Source of the DNA: DASXTS01 sp036505275
GTDB lineage: Bacteria; Actinomycetota; Actinomycetes; Mycobacteriales; Pseudonocardiaceae
NCBI GenBank assembly: GCA_036505275.1
Contig: DASXTS010000158.1
Location: 1-31,539 of the forward strand
DNA: 31,539 nucleotides
Direction: 5' to 3'
Position numbers and translations under genes: made by a program. The notes below the pieces were generated by a model. That model ran no database searches. It was not told where the DNA came from and saw only the letters and a program-made list of their open reading frames with translations. Shown one piece after another: positions 24,381-31,539 of this stretch. Within the stretch, counting starts at the first letter, position 1, and each line of letters opens with the position of its first letter.

Positions 24381-25439
24381 TCAGCGGCGCTGGCAGCAGC
24401 CGGGGGCGCAGGGTTCGCCGTCGACGCCGGCGCCGGCGGGCGGGATGGCGGACAGGGCCCGCGGCGCGACGTCTTCGACCACCTCGCGGACGAGCTCGAC
24501 GACGAGGCGCGCGAACCGAGGGTCGGCGCCGGCGGTGGCGGCGCGGGCGAAGGCCATGCCGTGCTTCTCGGCGGCGGTGCGGGCGGCGTCGTCGAGGTCC
24601 CAGAGCACCTCGACGTGGTCGGAGACGAAGCCGATCGGGCTGATGACCACGGCGTCCACGCCGTCGGCGTGCAGGGCGTGCAGGTGGTCGACGACGTCGG
24701 GCTCGAGCCACGGCCGCGACGGCGGCCCGGACCGCGACTGCCAGACCACGTCGTACGCGTCAATGCCAAGATCGCCGACCTCGGCGGCCACCAACCGGGC
24801 CACCTCGGCCACCTGGCGGGAGTAGCGGTGACCGCCGTCGGCGGGCGGCCCGGCCACCACGTCGGCGGCCGGCGGCACCGAGTGCGCGGTGAACACCAGC
24901 CGCGGCCGGCGGCCGGCCAGCCATGGCGCGCCGAGAGCCGCCCGCACGGCGTCCGCGTTGGCCTCGATGAACAGCGGGTGGTCGAAGAACTGGCGCAGCT
25001 TCACCAGCCGCGGCGCGGCCCCGCCGGCGGCCTCCACCGCGGCACGCGCGCCCGCGATGTCCTCGTGGTACTGCCGGCAGGCCGAGTACCCGCCGTAGGC
25101 GCTGGTGGCGAACACCAGCGCGCAGCGCACCCCGTCGGCGGCCATGGTGGCGACCGTGTCGGCGACCATCGGGTGCCAGTTGCGGTTGCCGAAGTACACC
25201 GGCAGGTCGATGGCGGCGGCCGCCAGCTCGGCCTCGATCCGCGCGATCAGCTCACGATTCAGCCGGTTGATCGGCGACACGCCGCCGAAAAGCAGGTAGT
25301 GCTCGGCCACCTCGTCCAGCCGCTCGGGCGGCACGTCGCGGCCGCGGGTGACGTTCGCCAGGAACGGCCGCACCTCCGCCGGCCCCTCCGGCCCGCCGAA
25401 GGACAGCAGCAGCAGCGCGTCGAAATCCACGAGCGCCAT
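24381..25439 (-). CDS. hemH: ferrochelatase (coproporphyrin-type, actinobacterial HemH/CpfC)
   Basis: This 352-residue enzyme inserts ferrous iron into the porphyrin, probably coproporphyrin III as in other Gram-positives. Visible are LLLLSFGGPEGPAEVRPFL, VYFGNRNWHPMV, the metal-site TAHSVP, WQSRSGPP, and ISPIGFVSDHVEVLWDLD with the catalytic Glu region. The last ten residues contain Cys344, Cys348 and Cys349 (CAPGCC), consistent with the [2Fe-2S] cluster of actinobacterial enzymes. The fourth ligand would have to be Cys106 or Cys121. It starts at ATG 25439 and stands downstream of fabI and a lipoprotein on the same strand, as hemZ follows inhA in mycobacteria. Confidence 0.95.
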   Translation of the reverse strand: MALVDFDALLLLSFGGPEGPAEVRPFLANVTRGRDVPPERLDEVAEHYLLFGGVSPINRLNRELIARIEAELAAAAIDLPVYFGNRNWHPMVADTVATMAADGVRCALVFATSAYGGYSACRQYHEDIAGARAAVEAAGGAAPRLVKLRQFFDHPLFIEANADAVRAALGAPWLAGRRPRLVFTAHSVPPAADVVAGPPADGGHRYSRQVAEVARLVAAEVGDLGIDAYDVVWQSRSGPPSRPWLEPDVVDHLHALHADGVDAVVISPIGFVSDHVEVLWDLDDAARTAAEKHGMAFARAATAGADPRFARLVVELVREVVEDVAPRALSAIPPAGAGVDGEPCAPGCCQRR

Positions 25440-25467
25440 CCTCGCGCACTACGGCGCCTGCGCGGGG

Positions 25468-26424
25468 TCACCGGGTGGTGGGGATCGGCTTGCCGTCCAC
25501 GACCTGCAGCAGGGTGCGCTGCGCCAGCGGCGCGGCGAGGGTGAGCGTGGCCGTCCTGGGATGGCCGGCGAGGTCGCAGGCCATCGTGGCCGGAGCGGGG
25601 TGCGGCGCGGCGTGCGGATGCTCCTCGACGATGATCACCGCGGCCAGCTCGGACTCGACGGCGCGCGCCGTGTAATCCGACGTGCACGGCCCGGTACCGG
25701 CCCGGCCGCCGGTGAAGTGCGCGGTCACCGTCCGGCCGTCGGCGGCCACCTCGGCCGACTCCACCCACAGCCCGGCCGGCCGGTGGCTCCCGTCCCAGGG
25801 CGGCGGGCTGACGGTGATCGCCGCCGAGGCCGCGACCGCGACCTTTGTGATCCGCGCCGCGGTGCCGGCCAGCGCGAACTCCCAGGCCGGGACGGTGGCC
25901 GGGCCACGGTCGGTCCTGGTCGTCACGGTGACCAGCCGCGCGCCGGTGACCCGCAAAGGTGTGCAGCCACCGCAATCGTCTCGACGCGGCTCGGTCAGCG
26001 AATGCAGGGCCGCCTCGGCCGAGCGCAACGGCAGGGTCACCGTGCTGCCGTCGTCCCAGCGCACCTCGCCTGTGCCAGGATCGCCGGCCGGCAGCACGCC
26101 GGGCGCCGCCTCCAGCTGTCCGGCCATCACGGCCGACTTGAAGTTGGCCGCGATCTCGGGCTCCCGATCGCCCACCAGACCGAAACCGTCATCGATCGGG
26201 ACGAATCGCGGGCCGTCGCCGTGCGCGGCCACCGCATCGGCCCACCGGGCCAACGCCTGCCTGGCCTGCTCGTCCAGCCGGACGAGGTCATCGACGGTCG
26301 GCGGCGGGCCGGCACCGGCGGTGGTCTGGTCGCCGGCCGGCCGCCCGCACCCGCCCAGCAGCCCGCCGAGCGGCACACCGAGCAGCAGGCCGAGCGCGAG
26401 CATTCCTATGACGAGGCGGCGCAT
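25468..26424 (-). CDS. putative lipoprotein, function unknown
   Basis: This 318-residue protein starts at ATG 26424 with a classic lipoprotein signal: MRRLVIGMLALGLLLG, then LLGGC with the lipidated Cys26. The mature part starts with a disordered AGDQTTAGAGPPP stretch and then looks like mostly beta structure, with cysteine pairs at DDCGGCTPL and in PCTSDY/MACDL that may form disulfides outside the membrane. I recognise no family. It interrupts the inhA-hemH order seen in mycobacteria and lies 28 bp upstream of hemH, so it is likely cotranscribed with it. Confidence 0.8.
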   Translation of the reverse strand: MRRLVIGMLALGLLLGVPLGGLLGGCGRPAGDQTTAGAGPPPTVDDLVRLDEQARQALARWADAVAAHGDGPRFVPIDDGFGLVGDREPEIAANFKSAVMAGQLEAAPGVLPAGDPGTGEVRWDDGSTVTLPLRSAEAALHSLTEPRRDDCGGCTPLRVTGARLVTVTTRTDRGPATVPAWEFALAGTAARITKVAVAASAAITVSPPPWDGSHRPAGLWVESAEVAADGRTVTAHFTGGRAGTGPCTSDYTARAVESELAAVIIVEEHPHAAPHPAPATMACDLAGHPRTATLTLAAPLAQRTLLQVVDGKPIPTTR

Positions 26425-26510
26425 GACTGTCGACGGTAAGGCGGCGGCACGCCACCTCGGCGCGGCGAGCCGCAGTCGTGACCGGGCCGACGCCGGGCCG
26501 CCACCGCGTG

Positions 26511-27278
26511 CTACACGCCGACGGCGTGGAAGCCGCCGTCCACCCACACCATCGAGCCGGTGGTGGCCGGCACCCAGTCGGAGAACAGCGCGCAGCAGGT
26601 GCGCGCCACCGGGTTGGGATCGGTGACGTCCCAGCCCAGCGGCGCACGGCCGGACCAGGCGTCTTCGAAGGCGTCGAAGCCGGGGATGGACCTGGCCGCC
26701 ATGGTCTTCAGCGGGCCGGCGGCCAGCAGGTTGACCCGGATCCCCCGTGGGCCGAGTTCGCGGGCCAGGTAGCGGGCGCAGGACTCCAGGGCGGCCTTGG
26801 CCACGCCCATCCAGTTGTACGCCGGCCAGGCCTGCCTGGCGTCGAAGTCCAGGCCGACGATGGCCCCGCCCTTGCCCATCAGCGGCAGGGCCGCCACCGC
26901 GAGCGCCTTCAGCGAGTACGCGGAGACCTGCAGCGCCACCGCGACGTCCTCCCACGGCGCGTCCAGGAAGTTGTCCCCGAGGCAGGACGGCGGCGCGTAC
27001 CCGACGGAGTGCAGCACCCCGTCCAGGCCGTCGACGTGCGCACGCACCCGCTCGGCGAGGCTGTCCAGCTGCGCGGTGTCGGTGACATCCAGCTCGACCA
27101 CGGGCGCGGGGGCCGGGAGCCGCCGGGCGATCCGCTGCACCAGGGACAGCCGCCCGTACCCGGTGAGCACCACCTGGGCGCCCTGCTCCTGCGCGGTGCG
27201 CGCCACGTGGAAGCCGATCGAGGCGTCGGTGATCACGCCGGTGATCAGCAGCCGCTTGCCGTCCAGCAGTCCAGTCAT
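26511..27278 (-). CDS. fabI: enoyl-ACP reductase (FabI/InhA family)
   Basis: This 255-residue NADH-dependent reductase catalyses the last step of each fatty-acid elongation round. The nucleotide region ITGVITDASIGFHVA, the LHSVGYAP turn, and the catalytic pair Tyr154/Lys161 in AYNWMGVAKAALES are intact, and the ending DWVPATTGSMVWVDGGFH is close to InhA. The substrate-binding loop between AARSI and WSGRAPLGW is about ten residues shorter than in InhA, arguing for ordinary C16-C18 chains and not mycolate precursors. The start ATG 27278 follows fabG across a repeat-filled 64-bp gap. Likely the isoniazid/triclosan target homologue of this organism. Confidence 0.95.
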   Translation of the reverse strand: MTGLLDGKRLLITGVITDASIGFHVARTAQEQGAQVVLTGYGRLSLVQRIARRLPAPAPVVELDVTDTAQLDSLAERVRAHVDGLDGVLHSVGYAPPSCLGDNFLDAPWEDVAVALQVSAYSLKALAVAALPLMGKGGAIVGLDFDARQAWPAYNWMGVAKAALESCARYLARELGPRGIRVNLLAAGPLKTMAARSIPGFDAFEDAWSGRAPLGWDVTDPNPVARTCCALFSDWVPATTGSMVWVDGGFHAVGV

Positions 27279-27287
27279 GCAACCATC

Positions 27288-27350
27288 CTCTCAGCGCCCG
27301 ATTTCAGTGCCGGATTTCAGTGCCGGATCTCAGTGCCGGATCTCAGTGCC
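27288..27350. repeat. 13-bp tandem repeat between fabG and fabI
   Basis: ATTTCAGTGCCGG repeats at 27301 and 27314, then with one change (ATCTCAGTGCCGG) at 27327 and partly at 27340. A degenerate copy precedes them. The fabG His-stop codons lie within the last unit, so the array fills the whole fabG-fabI spacer. Confidence 0.9.
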
Positions 27351-28059
27351 CCATGCCGAGGCCGCCGTCCACCGGGATCACCGCCCCCGTGACATATCCA
27401 GCGGCGTCCGAGGCCAGCCAGGTCACCGCCGAGGCGATCTCGGCCGGCTCGGCGAACCGGCCGAGCGGGATCTGCTGGCGGATCTCCGCGCGCCGCTCGT
27501 CGGTCAGCGCCTCGGTCATGTCGGTGGCGACGAACCCCGGCGTGACCACGTTGGCGGTGATGTTGCGCGAGCCCAGCTCGCGGGCGATCGAGCGGGCGAA
27601 GCCGACCAGCCCGGCCTTGCTCGCGGCGTAGTTTGCCTGGCCGGCGCCGCCGGACAGGCCGACCACCGAGGACACGAAGATCATCCGACCCCACCGGGCG
27701 CGCAGCATGCCGCGGGCCGCCTTGGCCGCCACCCGGTAGGCGGCGACCAGATTCGTGTCCAGCACCCGGGTGAACTGCTCCTCGCTCATCCGCAGCAGCA
27801 GCGTGTCGTCGGTGATGCCGGCGTTGGACACCAGCACCTCGACCGGCCCGTGCGCCTGCGCAACCTCGGTGAACGCCGCCTCCACCTGCGCGGCGTCGGT
27901 GACGTCGCAGCGCACCGGCAACAACGCCGGGGAGAGCCCGCCGGGCGCGCCGGACCCGCGGTGGGTCACGGCCACCTTGTCGCCCTGCGCGGCGAACGCC
28001 ATGGCGATCGCCAGCCCTATCCCCCGGTTCCCGCCGGTCACCAGCACAGACCTGCTCAC
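27343..28059 (-). CDS. fabG: 3-oxoacyl-ACP reductase (FabG/MabA)
   Basis: This 238-residue NADPH-dependent short-chain dehydrogenase reduces 3-ketoacyl-ACP. TGGNRGIG (8-15) binds the cofactor, SNAG (78-81) closes the pocket, and Asn103, Ser131, Tyr144 and Lys148 (NYAASKAG) form the catalytic tetrad. The C-terminal GYVTGAVIPVDGGLGMGH is nearly identical in style to MabA. It starts at GTG 28059, 12 bp after the VWA gene stop. The last codons lie in a tandem repeat. It is paired with fabI as in the mabA-inhA operon. Confidence 0.95.
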   Translation of the reverse strand: MSRSVLVTGGNRGIGLAIAMAFAAQGDKVAVTHRGSGAPGGLSPALLPVRCDVTDAAQVEAAFTEVAQAHGPVEVLVSNAGITDDTLLLRMSEEQFTRVLDTNLVAAYRVAAKAARGMLRARWGRMIFVSSVVGLSGGAGQANYAASKAGLVGFARSIARELGSRNITANVVTPGFVATDMTEALTDERRAEIRQQIPLGRFAEPAEIASAVTWLASDAAGYVTGAVIPVDGGLGMGH

Positions 28060-28071
28060 GGGAGCTGGACC

Positions 28072-29064
28072 TTACGGCAGCCGCTGCCCAATGATCAGGG
28101 CCGCCCCGGCGGCGACCATCGCGGCCACCGTGCCGAGCACGACCCACGGCCGGCTGGCGTCCTGACGCTTGGTCTCATAGCCGATCTGCTCGCCCAGCGT
28201 GTCGTACACGTTCTGCAGCTGCTCCGCGCTGGCCGCCTTGTAGAACTCACCGCCGGACAGCCGCGCGATCTCCTTCATCGAGTCGTCGTCCACCGGCACC
28301 GGCTGGCTGTCGCCCTCGATCTCGATCTCACCGTGCTCGGTGCCGAAGGAGATCGTGGAGATCGGCATCTTCGCCTTGCCGGCCTCCTTCGCCGACTCGA
28401 ACGCCGAGCGGCCGACCGTCTGCTTGCCGTCGCTCATCAGCACGATCCGCGCCGGTGGCGGACCCTCGGGGCCGGAGAGGATCTTGCCGAAGGACTCGAT
28501 GGCGGCCATCGACGCGGCAATCGCCTCACCGGTCGCGGTGGCCTGCGCCAGCTTGATCGAGTCAATGGCCTGGGTGACGGCGGCGCGGTCGGTGGTGGGC
28601 GCAACCAGCACGGTCGCCGAGCCGGCGAACGCAACCAGACCGAGGTTCACCCCTGGGGTCAGGCCCTCGGCGAACGACTTGGCCGACACCTGCGCGGCCT
28701 GTAGCCGGCTGGGGGTGACATCGGTGGCCTTCATGGACAGCGACACGTCGATGGCCAGCATCACGGTGGCCCGGTTGCGCGGCACCTTGGCCTCCGCGGT
28801 CGGGCCGGCCAGGCCGATGGTCAGCAACACCAGCGCCACCAGCAGCATGGCCGCCGGCAGGTGCCGCTGCCAGCCCGGCCGCCGCGGCGCGACCTTCTCC
28901 AGCAGGTCGAGGTTGGTGAACCGCATGACGTGCCGGCGTCGCTGGCGCTGCACGACGAGATAGCCGGCGAGCAGCATGGCGGCCACCGCGAGCAGCGAGA
29001 ACCACATCGGCGCGGTGAAGCCCGTGATCGACAGCGGCGGCATCGGCATCGACAGCGCGGTCAT
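28072..29064 (-). CDS. VWA-domain membrane protein (BatA-like)
   Basis: This 330-residue protein has membrane helices at about 15-36 and 70-86, a von Willebrand A domain with the metal site DVSLS (106-110) and LMSDG, and a last helix at about 308-328. It belongs to the MoxR-DUF58-VWA trio thought to act as a chaperone-like complex for envelope proteins (Bat-type, family knowledge). ATG 29064 overlaps the DUF58 stop (ATGA). The longer frame to 29166 is just DUF58 coding sequence in another frame. Confidence 0.92.
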   Translation of the reverse strand: MTALSMPMPPLSITGFTAPMWFSLLAVAAMLLAGYLVVQRQRRRHVMRFTNLDLLEKVAPRRPGWQRHLPAAMLLVALVLLTIGLAGPTAEAKVPRNRATVMLAIDVSLSMKATDVTPSRLQAAQVSAKSFAEGLTPGVNLGLVAFAGSATVLVAPTTDRAAVTQAIDSIKLAQATATGEAIAASMAAIESFGKILSGPEGPPPARIVLMSDGKQTVGRSAFESAKEAGKAKMPISTISFGTEHGEIEIEGDSQPVPVDDDSMKEIARLSGGEFYKAASAEQLQNVYDTLGEQIGYETKRQDASRPWVVLGTVAAMVAAGAALIIGQRLP

Positions 29065-30047
29065 GCCACACCTCCCGACCAGCGGCGTTTGCGGGCCACC
29101 ACGAAGCGCACCACGTCGGCGATCCAATCCCGGTCGGTGCGCAGCACCATGTGCCCGCAACCGCATCTGCGCAGCGTGGCGGCCACCTCGTCGCGGTGCT
29201 GCGCCGCCGCGGCGGCGAACTCCTTGCGCAGCATCGGCGTGGCCCGCACCTCCCGCTGCCGCCCGCTCTCCGGATCGGCCAGCACCACCGTGCCGACATC
29301 CGGCAGCTCCAGGTCGCGCGGGTCGACCACCTCGACGGCCAGCAGGTCGTGCCGGCCGCCGATGGCACGCAACGAGCGCTCCCAGTTGATCTCGCCGAGA
29401 AAGTCGGAGATGACAACGGCCAGGCCCCGGCGGCGCGGCGGGCGGCGCAGCTGTTCGAGCGCGCCGGCGAGATCGCCGCGGGTGCCCTCCGGTGCGCGTG
29501 GTGTCTCGGCGATCCGGCGGATCAGCCCGCGGGCGTGCGCCACACCACCGCGGGCCGGGATCCGGTTGCTGTGCGCGCCGGTGGCGACCACGGCGCCGAT
29601 CCGGTTGCCGCCGCCGCGGGTCAGGTGCGTCACCGCGGCAACCGCGGCCACCGCCAGCTCGCGCTTCTCGCAGGCCGCGGTGCCGAAGTCCAGGCTCGGC
29701 GATAGGTCCACCACCAGCCAGCTCTCCAGCTCGCGGTCGGCCACCGTGTCCCTGATATGCGGCACCGTGGTGCGCGCGGTGACCGCCCAGTCCATCCGCC
29801 GCACGTCGTCGCCGGGCTGGTATGGCCTGGCCTCCCCCGGCTCGGTGCCCGGCCCCGGCACCAGGCCGAGGTGGTTGCCCTGCAGCAGACCGTCCAGCTT
29901 GCGCCGCACGTCCAGCTCGAGCGTGCGTAGCGCCACCTCCATCCGGCCGCCGCGCAGCGACGGCGGCGCCCAGGACGGTCGGGTCCCGTCACCCGGCGGC
30001 CCGGCGCTGGGGACGCTGGCAGCTTTGGTGGCGCTGGCGGCGCGCAC
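29061..30047 (-). CDS. DUF58 protein of the MoxR/VWA trio
   Basis: This 328-residue protein has the DUF58 core PGTEPGEARPYQPGDDVRRMDW (the YQPGDD.R.IDW signature), followed by a VWA-like fold with VVDLSPSLDFGT and AVVISDFLG. It has no membrane helices, and the C-terminus is basic. It is very similar in pattern to mycobacterial Rv1480, including the ALRTLEL.V..KLDGLL lead-in. GTG 30047 lies 12 bp after the moxR stop. An internal ATG at 29942 would remove a 35-residue disordered N-terminus. Confidence 0.92.
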   Translation of the reverse strand: MRAASATKAASVPSAGPPGDGTRPSWAPPSLRGGRMEVALRTLELDVRRKLDGLLQGNHLGLVPGPGTEPGEARPYQPGDDVRRMDWAVTARTTVPHIRDTVADRELESWLVVDLSPSLDFGTAACEKRELAVAAVAAVTHLTRGGGNRIGAVVATGAHSNRIPARGGVAHARGLIRRIAETPRAPEGTRGDLAGALEQLRRPPRRRGLAVVISDFLGEINWERSLRAIGGRHDLLAVEVVDPRDLELPDVGTVVLADPESGRQREVRATPMLRKEFAAAAAQHRDEVAATLRRCGCGHMVLRTDRDWIADVVRFVVARKRRWSGGVA

Positions 30048-30059
30048 GGCGGTGGCTCG

Positions 30060-31115
30060 CTAGCGGCGGACGCCGGCGGCCGGGGCGGGCGCCTGGCCGG
30101 ACATGGCCGGCTGCGGCCGCGCCGAGACCTGCGGCAGCGGCACGGTCTGCAGCACCCTGGTCACGATGTGGTCGATGGGAACGCCGTCGGCCAGCGCGTC
30201 GTAGGAGAGCACCAGCCGGTGCCGCAGCACGTCCGGCGCCACGTCGACCACGTCCTGCGGCAGCACGTAGTCGCGGCCACGGACCAGCGCCAGCGCGCGG
30301 CCGGCGGCGATGATGCCGAGGCTGGCCCGTGGCGAGGCGCCATAGGCCACCCAGCCGGCCACGTCGGACAGGCCGTGCTCGCCCGGGGTCCTGGTGGCGA
30401 TCACCAGCCGAACCACGTAGTCGACCAGTGAGTGGTGCACGAAGACGTGCGAGGCCACGTTCTGCAGCCGCACCAGCTCGGCCGGGCCGAGCACCTGGTT
30501 GGGCGTTGGCGGTAGCACACCCATCCGGTAGACGATCTCGCGCTCCTCCTCGGCGGACGGGTAGTCCACGACGATCTTGAAAAGGAACCGGTCACGCTGC
30601 GCCTCTGGCAGCGGGTACACGCCCTCGTTCTCGATCGGGTTCTGAGTCGCCAGCACCAGGAACGGGTCCGGCATCGGGAAGGTCCGGCCGCCGATCGAGA
30701 CGTGCCGCTCGGCCATCACCTCCAGCATGGCCGACTGCACCTTGGCCGGCGCCCGGTTGATCTCGTCGGCGAGCACGAAGTTCGCCACCACCGGGCCGAG
30801 CTCGACGTCGAACTCCTCGCGGCCCTGCCGGTAGATCCGGGTGCCCATGATGTCGGCCGGCACCAGGTCGGGGGTGAACTGCAGCCGGGCGAACGAGCCG
30901 CCGACGACGTGCGCGAACGTCTCGACGGCGAGCGTCTTGGCCACGCCCGGCACGCCCTCCAGCAGCAGGTGGCCCTTGGCCAGCAGCCCGACGAGGGTGC
31001 GCTCGACCAGCCGGTCCTGGCCCACGATGATCCGTTTGACCTCGAACACCGCGCGTTCCAGCAGTTGCGCGTCGCGGGCCGGGCTGTCCTGGCTGGCCGC
31101 TGCGGGCTCGGTCAC
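30060..31115 (-). CDS. moxR: MoxR-family AAA+ ATPase
   Basis: This 351-residue ATPase shows Walker A GVPGVAKT (54-61), Walker B VLADE (Asp117-Glu118), sensor 1 in LATQNPIENEG, and the arginine-finger region LPEAQRDRF. The helical lid carries VAYGASPRAS. The C-terminal 25 residues are a proline- and alanine-rich tail. It starts at GTG 31115. First gene of a long minus-strand operon moxR-DUF58-VWA-fabG-fabI. The 94 bp upstream have no promoter I could call. MoxR proteins help metal insertion or assembly of partner complexes with the VWA proteins. Confidence 0.95.
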   Translation of the reverse strand: MTEPAAASQDSPARDAQLLERAVFEVKRIIVGQDRLVERTLVGLLAKGHLLLEGVPGVAKTLAVETFAHVVGGSFARLQFTPDLVPADIMGTRIYRQGREEFDVELGPVVANFVLADEINRAPAKVQSAMLEVMAERHVSIGGRTFPMPDPFLVLATQNPIENEGVYPLPEAQRDRFLFKIVVDYPSAEEEREIVYRMGVLPPTPNQVLGPAELVRLQNVASHVFVHHSLVDYVVRLVIATRTPGEHGLSDVAGWVAYGASPRASLGIIAAGRALALVRGRDYVLPQDVVDVAPDVLRHRLVLSYDALADGVPIDHIVTRVLQTVPLPQVSARPQPAMSGQAPAPAAGVRR

Positions 31116-31209
31116 GGGGCGACTCCATCGGTGGGGCGCGGCAGGCGCCGGCTTGACCCTGCCGGCCTGCGATCAGGTAACCCGCCGATCCGTGTGACCG
31201 CTGTAAAGA

Positions 31210-31539
31210 TCAATCCGTGGGTAACGCGCGCAGGTCGTCCACGGTGTCCACGTCGAACGCCTCGCCGGCCTCCGCTCGGACATGGACGGCGGCGAGGGCG
31301 CCCAGCACGGCGCGCAGCGGGCGGTCGGTCGGGTCGCCGGCCCCGGCGAGCGCGGCGCGCAGGCCGGCCGTGTGCCACACCCCGCACAGCCACTGGGGCC
31401 GGCCGCGTTCGTCGACCAGCACGGCGCCGTCCGGTGCGGCCGTGGTCGGGGCCGACGCCGCCAGTGTGGAGCGCAGCCGCCGGAGCGTGTGCGGCCGAAG
31501 GTTCGGCAGGTCCGCGGCCAGCACCGCGGTGACCTCGGC
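31210..31539 (-). CDS. MobA-like molybdopterin nucleotidyltransferase, C-terminal part (window edge)
   Basis: The reading frame is open to the window end and stops at 31210. It carries TAVLAADLPNLRPHTLRRL, the inner part of the NTP-transferase fold, then VLVDERGRPQWLCGVWHTAGLRAAL and the end FDVDTVDDLRALPTD, typical of MobA or a related guanylyl/cytidylyl transferase. The N-terminal nucleotide-binding Gly-rich loop lies outside the window, so substrate assignment is tentative. It is on the same strand as moxR, 94 bp upstream of it. Confidence 0.8.
   Translation of the reverse strand, partial: AEVTAVLAADLPNLRPHTLRRLRSTLAASAPTTAAPDGAVLVDERGRPQWLCGVWHTAGLRAALAGAGDPTDRPLRAVLGALAAVHVRAEAGEAFDVDTVDDLRALPTD

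Overview
The window is GC-rich, tightly packed DNA of an actinomycete type. It has many GTG starts, 1-4 nt start/stop overlaps, strongly G/C-biased third codon positions, a SigF-type partner-switching locus and a gene block arranged like the mycobacterial moxR-fabG-inhA-hemH region. I cannot name the genus. The enoyl reductase has the short substrate loop expected outside mycolate producers, so a non-mycolate actinobacterium is my best inference. No tRNA, rRNA, CRISPR array, phage or intact insertion sequence was seen.

Layout. (1) 1-5.1 kb, plus strand: 3' part of an OmpR-type response regulator, its histidine kinase, two membrane proteins (the second histidine-rich), a frameshifted cysteine-rich metallothionein-like gene, a TetR regulator and a cold-shock protein with a clear terminator. 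(2) 5.1-8.6 kb: two co-directional acyl-CoA dehydrogenases that look like the two unlike subunits of a heteromeric enzyme, facing a third, conventional one. (3) 8.6-11.7 kb: a minus-strand polyamine operon (ornithine/lysine decarboxylase, SpeD, divergent SpeE) divergent from a LysE-type exporter. (4) 11.7-12.3 kb: a gene-poor stretch with a 19-bp inverted repeat and the wreck of a LOV/PAS photosensor domain. (5) 12.3-15.1 kb: STAS antagonist, RsbW-type kinase, a degenerate RsbW-like anti-sigma factor coupled to a SigF-family sigma factor, and a DUF4383 membrane protein. (6) 15.2-17.5 kb: a phosphotransferase plus acyl-CoA dehydrogenase pair resembling the bacterial LvaA/LvaC or animal ACAD10/11 hydroxyacyl-CoA route. 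(7) 17.5-20.2 kb: a CbiM-PDGLE-CbiQ-CbiO metal importer behind a sequence matching the Nur (nickel-Fur) box, which points to nickel, closed by a 38-bp palindrome. (8) 20.2-31.1 kb, nearly all minus strand: moxR, DUF58, VWA, fabG, fabI/inhA, lipoprotein, hemH, a plus-strand hypothetical, DUF3097, nfeD and two SPFH genes. The window closes with a partial MobA-like gene.

The genes fall into self-contained modules: metal sensing and handling at the left, acyl-CoA oxidation, polyamine synthesis, general-stress sigma control, nickel import, and an envelope/fatty-acid/heme block. The least expected items are the LOV remnant next to the sigma-factor locus, the split catalytic residues in the paired dehydrogenases, the Nur-like box, the degenerate anti-sigma factor, and the 13-bp tandem repeat that swallows the fabG stop codon.
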